A stretch of DNA of 64,000 bases from an uncultured Pelagibacteraceae bacterium (lineage in GTDB: Bacteria > Pseudomonadota > Alphaproteobacteria > Pelagibacterales > Pelagibacteraceae): NCBI GenBank assembly GCA_902614055.1, contig CACMJX010000001.1, positions 1-64,000 of the forward strand. The letters are read 5' to 3'. Positions within the stretch are counted from its first letter, which is position 1. The number at the start of each line of letters is the position of its first letter. A model generated the notes under the pieces. It was given only the letters and a program-made list of their open reading frames with translations. It ran no database searches and had not been told where the DNA came from. Below are positions 63,670 to 64,000 of the stretch, in pieces. A program made the position numbers and the translations under genes.

Positions 63670-64000
63670 TCTTTCCCCTCCATTATATCTGGAGTTTGCC
63701 AATTTAAGCTTTGTCCACTATCAATAGCTAAGACTTGTCCTGTAATAGATATATTTTTTATAAAAAAATCAACTGCATTGCATACTTGGTCAACATCTAC
63801 TTGTCTCTTTAGAGGTGTAGCCATGTATTGTTTTTTAAAATGCTTTTCACTTTGTCTCTTATTTTTAATTGTAGGACCAGGTGCAATTCCATTAACTCTT
63901 ATATTTGGTGCTAAGCTCATTGCACTAGTCTTGGTTAAAGTATAAAGACCTGTTTTACTGATAGTATAAGAAAAAAAGTATGGTGTTAGTTTAAATACTC
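63666..64000 (-). CDS. Short-chain dehydrogenase/reductase, N-terminus cut by the window edge
   Basis: The open frame runs off the window at 64000. The visible C-terminal 111 codons contain the SDR active site YTISK followed by VNGIAPGPT and ITGQVLAIDSG...WQTPDI, the usual end of this family. In other alphaproteobacteria an SDR of this kind precedes folB and uvrC; FolM-like dihydropteridine reductase activity is possible given the folB neighbour, but not proven. An internal ATG at 63920 lies after the active site and is not the real start. Confidence 0.85.
   Translation of the reverse strand, partial: VFKLTPYFFSYTISKTGLYTLTKTSAMSLAPNIRVNGIAPGPTIKNKRQSEKHFKKQYMATPLKRQVDVDQVCNAVDFFIKNISITGQVLAIDSGQSLNWQTPDIMEGKE
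63675..63681 (-). promoter_or_regulatory. Shine-Dalgarno site that fixes the hydrolase start
   Basis: GGAGGGG on the minus strand lies five bases before ATG 63669, inside the last codons of the SDR gene. It favours this start over the in-frame ATG at 63702, and so gives a proper signal peptide. Confidence 0.7.

Noticed and set aside
1-64000. Defence system, prophage, integron or CRISPR
   Set aside because: I looked for integrases, transposases, regularly spaced repeats, restriction partners of the methyltransferase and toxin-antitoxin pairs; none is visible. ccrM is solitary and of the cell-cycle type.

Overview
The window looks like a stretch of chromosome from a SAR11-type marine alphaproteobacterium (Pelagibacterales). 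This rests on the very low GC content by eye, gene gaps that are almost absent, an F0 ATP synthase cluster with both b and b' subunits, a CcrM-type GANTC methyltransferase, a petABC operon, and a crtI-crtB-crtY-blh set for retinal synthesis. I see no insertion sequence, prophage, CRISPR array, toxin-antitoxin pair or rRNA. One tRNA gene, tRNA-Gln(TTG), is present. No gene-free stretch reaches 300 bases; the longest gaps are about 100 bases. The species assignment is inference from content and composition, not from a database search. Layout: 1-4588 (minus) holds envelope genes ubiA-msbA-waaA-lpxK. 4641-8629 holds a DUF2721-like membrane protein, a minus-strand redox/detoxification run (HAD dehalogenase, DoxX, pirin, quinone oxidoreductase) and rsmE. 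8624-15195 is an aa3-type cytochrome c oxidase region with SCO1, two subunit III-like genes, coxB, coxA, a subunit IV-like gene, two unknown membrane proteins and ctaB. 15237-17089 holds thrC and a peroxiredoxin. 17082-29861 is a 12.8 kb minus-strand run: dciA-like, dsbA-like, smc, atpI-B-E-F'-F, crtI-B-Y, blh, a small membrane protein, ispH, thrB and rnhA. 29862-38490 holds mutY, an FAD monooxygenase, a peptide/nickel-type ABC importer and a fumarase/aspartase-superfamily lyase. 38495-42014 (minus) holds a DMT transporter, ccrM, rnhB with a 44-residue coupled ORF upstream, and a uracil-DNA glycosylase. 42025-45934 (plus) holds a TPR lipoprotein-like/exported protein, ispE, tRNA-Gln and the CCA-adding enzyme. 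45931-47683 (minus) holds trmL, hemF and greA. 47778-50355 is petABC. 50332-56303 (minus) holds lgt, a MidA-type methyltransferase, pgeF, prs, rplY, pth and ychF. 56354-58981 holds a UbiK/BMFP-like gene and a MarR/OmpR/EnvZ-type regulatory operon. 59043-64000 holds ilvE, then SDR, exported hydrolase, folB, uvrC and pgsA on the minus strand. Functionally the window ties respiration (bc1, aa3 oxidase, F0) to light-driven energy use: the carotenoid/retinal genes follow the F0 genes by 44 bases and run straight into ispH of the MEP pathway that supplies the isoprenoid. Proteorhodopsin, crtE and the F1 genes are not in the window. I found no convincing unknown multi-gene system such as a defence island. 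The most interesting signals are at small scale: a cluster of GANTC sites in front of the GANTC methyltransferase gene, a perfect 13-bp inverted repeat that puts the dppB start codon in a hairpin loop, a divergent gene pair sharing a CATATG start, a CCA-adding enzyme whose ATG lies 3 bases after a tRNA, an SMC protein too short for a normal hinge, and nearly every convergent gene pair overlapping at its 3' ends.
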